Shown here one piece after another: positions 22,003-22,742 of a stretch of DNA of 22,742 bases; position 1 is the first letter of the stretch; every line of letters starts with the position of its first letter. Origin of the DNA: Candidatus Accumulibacter sp. UBA704 (GTDB lineage Bacteria > Pseudomonadota > Gammaproteobacteria > Burkholderiales > Rhodocyclaceae); the NCBI GenBank assembly GCA_002304785.1, contig DBMG01000129.1, positions 13,389-36,130 on the forward strand. The letters run 5' to 3'. Made by a program: the position numbers and the translations under genes. The notes beneath the pieces are model-generated. The model made no database searches, was not told the origin of the DNA, and saw nothing but the letters and a program-made list of their open reading frames with translations.

Positions 22003-22680
22003 TCAGGCTCCCTTCTTCGTGCCCGGCCGCCAGGCGTAAAGCATCAGCAGGACAAGGAAGGAAAACACCAGCATCACTGCCGACAGGCGGTGCGCCGCGG
22101 CGTATTCCAGCGCCTCGACGTGATCGTATATCTGCACCGAAGCGACGCGCGTGACGCCCGGCAGGTTGCCGCCGATCATCAGCACCACGCCGAATTCGCC
22201 GACGGTGTGCGCGAAGGTGAGGATCGACGCGGTGAGGTAGCCGGGGGCGGCCAGCGGCACGGCGACGGTGAAGAAAGCGTCGATGGGCGAGGCGCGCAGA
22301 GTCGCGGCGACTTCCAGCGGCCGTTCGCCGATACCCTCGAACGCCGTTTGCAGCGGCTGCACCATGAACGGCAGCGAGTAGAACACCGAGGCGACGACCA
22401 GCCCCCAGAAGGTAAAGGGCAGCCGCCCGAGTCCCAGCGCCTCGGTCAACTGACCGACCGGGCCGTTCGGCCCCATGGCCAGCAGCAGGTAGAAGCCGAG
22501 CACCGAGGGCGGCAGCACCAGCGGCAGGGCGACGACGGCGGCGATCGGCCCTTTCCACCAGGCTTTGCAGCGCGCCAGCCACCAGGCGATGGGCGTGCCG
22601 ATGAGCAGCAGGATCACCGTAACGATGCCGGCCAGCCGCACGGTGAGCCAGATGGCTTGCAGGTCGCTGTCGGAGAGCAT
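22003..22680 (-). CDS. modB: Molybdate ABC importer permease ModB
   Basis: A 225-residue inner-membrane permease with about five or six helices and the EAA loop EVAATLRASPIDAFFTVAVPLAAPGYL. The opening DLQAIWLTVRLAGIVTVILLLIGTPIAWWLAR, the PPSVLGFYLLLAMGPNGPVG segment and FAHTVGEFGVVLMIGGNLPG identify ModB. It transports molybdate handed over by ModA, which is not in this window and presumably lies beyond the right edge. The ATG at 22680 opens the visible part of the operon modB-modC-GNAT. The C terminus ends in a basic tail, AWRPGTKKGA. Confidence 0.95.
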   Translation of the reverse strand: MLSDSDLQAIWLTVRLAGIVTVILLLIGTPIAWWLARCKAWWKGPIAAVVALPLVLPPSVLGFYLLLAMGPNGPVGQLTEALGLGRLPFTFWGLVVASVFYSLPFMVQPLQTAFEGIGERPLEVAATLRASPIDAFFTVAVPLAAPGYLTASILTFAHTVGEFGVVLMIGGNLPGVTRVASVQIYDHVEALEYAAAHRLSAVMLVFSFLVLLMLYAWRPGTKKGA

Positions 22681-22725
22681 GATGGTTCCCTATTCGTCAG
22701 TCAGGTTGGCGATGAACGGTAGCCA

Positions 22726-22742
22726 CGTCATTCCGGCGAAAG
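22726..22742. repeat. Partial copy of the palindromic intergenic repeat
   Basis: CGTCATTCCGGCGAAAG at the right edge matches the start of the inverted right arm of the 2918-2992 element (CGTCATACCGGCGAAGG) at 15 of 17 positions. It lies upstream of modB and is cut off by the window end, so its full form is unknown. Confidence 0.55.

Noticed and set aside
1..22742. CRISPR array, tRNA, rRNA, prophage or insertion sequence
   Set aside because: No regularly spaced direct repeats, cloverleaf, rRNA-like stretch, transposase or phage protein was seen by reading; a covariance-model scan was not possible.

Overview
The window looks like chromosomal DNA of a free-living, GC-rich Gram-negative bacterium. 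The closest fit is a betaproteobacterium, possibly Rhodocyclales. This rests on the gene families present (Rnk proteins, CrgA-type LysR regulators, TRAP transporters, ModBC), Sec signal peptides on the binding proteins, the GC-rich third codon positions and a dispersed palindromic intergenic repeat. No rRNA, tRNA, CRISPR array, phage gene or transposase was seen. The taxonomic call is inference.

Layout. (1) 1-443 has no supportable gene. (2) 444-2066, minus strand: a TRIC/UPF0126 membrane channel and a LysR regulator. (3) 2204-3481, plus strand: two Rnk/GreA-domain proteins around a 71-residue winged-helix-like protein and a double-hairpin repeat. (4) 3556-8929: a tartrate catabolic module. 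A LysR gene is divergent from ttdA-ttdB (L(+)-tartrate dehydratase, tartrate to oxaloacetate), followed by a full DctP-DctQ-DctM TRAP importer and a clear intrinsic terminator. (5) 9217-10145: a DUF1993 protein and a 119-residue unknown. (6) 10353-20456: a 10 kb run of plus-strand genes with two complete ABC importers of the AfuABC/FbpABC superfamily. The first is binding protein, ATPase, fused permease. The second is binding protein, fused permease, ATPase. A HAD-IIB phosphatase gene sits between them and a LysR gene ends the run. (7) 20467-22680, minus strand: modB-modC (molybdate uptake) and a GNAT acetyltransferase. A fragment of the repeat lies at the right edge.

The most interesting part is region 6. 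The second binding protein has Ser, His, Asp and Glu at the positions I recall as the sugar-phosphate ligands of AfuA. They match mature numbering 37, 205, 206 and 229 once a 26-residue signal peptide is removed. The first binding protein has none of these four residues and also lacks the iron-binding Tyr-Tyr pair of FbpA, so it probably takes a different ligand. The HAD-IIB enzyme, spaced closely to both operons, would suit dephosphorylation of an imported phosphate ester. The second ATPase has Gln in place of the catalytic Glu after Walker B (Q164, CAG codon), with all other ATPase motifs intact. My reading is a phosphorylated-carbon scavenging locus with two importers of differing specificity, one with an unusual ATPase. 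The substrates are inferred, not shown.
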